Position numbers and translations under genes: made by a program
Part shown: positions 5,854 through 5,983 of the stretch, in pieces
How positions within the stretch are numbered: the stretch's first letter is position 1
Layout of the letters: every line of letters begins with the position of its first letter
Notes under the pieces: model-generated
What the model saw: the letters and a program-made list of their open reading frames with translations, nothing else
Databases searched by the model: none
Told to the model about the DNA's origin: nothing
NCBI GenBank assembly: GCA_027035825.1
Contig: JALVTX010000217.1
Location: 1 to 5,983, forward strand
Direction: 5' to 3'
DNA: 5,983 nt
Source of the DNA: Mariprofundaceae bacterium
Lineage (GTDB): Bacteria; Pseudomonadota; Zetaproteobacteria; Mariprofundales; Mariprofundaceae

Positions 5854-5983
5854 ATTTCGAGCTGATCCCGGCCATCGACCTCAAGGGCGGCCACTGCGTG
5901 CGCCTGAAGCAGGGGCGGATGGACGAGGCCACCGACTACGGCGACGACCCGGCCGCGATGGCGCGGCACTGGCAATCGCTGGG
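5841..5983 (+). CDS. hisA: Phosphoribosylformimino-AICAR-phosphate isomerase (HisA), N-terminal fragment
   Basis: Forty-seven codons and two bases are visible before the window ends. The product begins METLNFELIPAIDLKGGHCV and continues with RLKQGRMDEATDYGDDPAAMARHW. IPAIDLKGGHCVRLKQG (9-25) is the first beta-strand and loop of the HisA half-barrel family, and Asp13 sits at the first catalytic aspartate position. HisA opens the ribose ring of ProFAR by an Amadori rearrangement to give PRFAR, the substrate of HisF-HisH. HisF is a paralogue with a similar fold, but its start normally reads RIIPCLDV, so HisA is the better call; the position after hisH agrees. The gene starts inside hisH (13-base overlap), which suggests coupled translation. 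The phosphate-binding loops and second catalytic aspartate lie beyond the edge. Confidence 0.93.
   Translation, partial: METLNFELIPAIDLKGGHCVRLKQGRMDEATDYGDDPAAMARHWQSL

Overview
The window is a housekeeping biosynthetic locus from a GC-rich proteobacterium (roughly two thirds G+C by eye). The gene order is murA-hisG-hisD-hisC-hisB-hisH-hisA. Together with a short-form HisG and a single-function HisB, it fits a betaproteobacterium best. A gammaproteobacterium with the same compact arrangement is possible. The lineage is inferred from gene order and protein type only; no database was searched.

Layout: the left edge (1-139, minus strand) holds the first 46 codons of a homoserine kinase gene (thrB), read leftward out of the window. 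A 148-bp divergent intergenic region (140-287) follows, with a strong thrB ribosome binding site, a weak thrB promoter candidate and two small hairpins before murA. All remaining genes are on the plus strand: murA (288-1586), hisG (1573-2238), hisD (2238-3539), hisC (3536-4588), hisB (4566-5165), hisH (5224-5853) and the first 47 codons of hisA (5841 to the edge). Adjacent genes overlap by 1 to 23 bases at every junction except hisB-hisH. That 58-bp gap is almost filled by an imperfect inverted repeat.

Function: MurA makes the first committed step of peptidoglycan precursor synthesis. HisG, HisA, HisH, HisB, HisC and HisD catalyse steps of the pathway from PRPP and ATP to histidine. HisH supplies ammonia to HisF, whose gene should lie just beyond the right edge along with hisI/hisE. 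Two parts the pathway needs are not visible: HisZ, the usual partner of short HisG, and a histidinol-phosphate phosphatase. Every enzyme seen in full carries its expected catalytic residues, and no gene looks broken.

I found no mobile element, CRISPR array, RNA gene or undescribed system. The most unusual non-coding structure is the hairpin between hisB and hisH. The other observations concern start-site choice, translational coupling and missing pathway partners.
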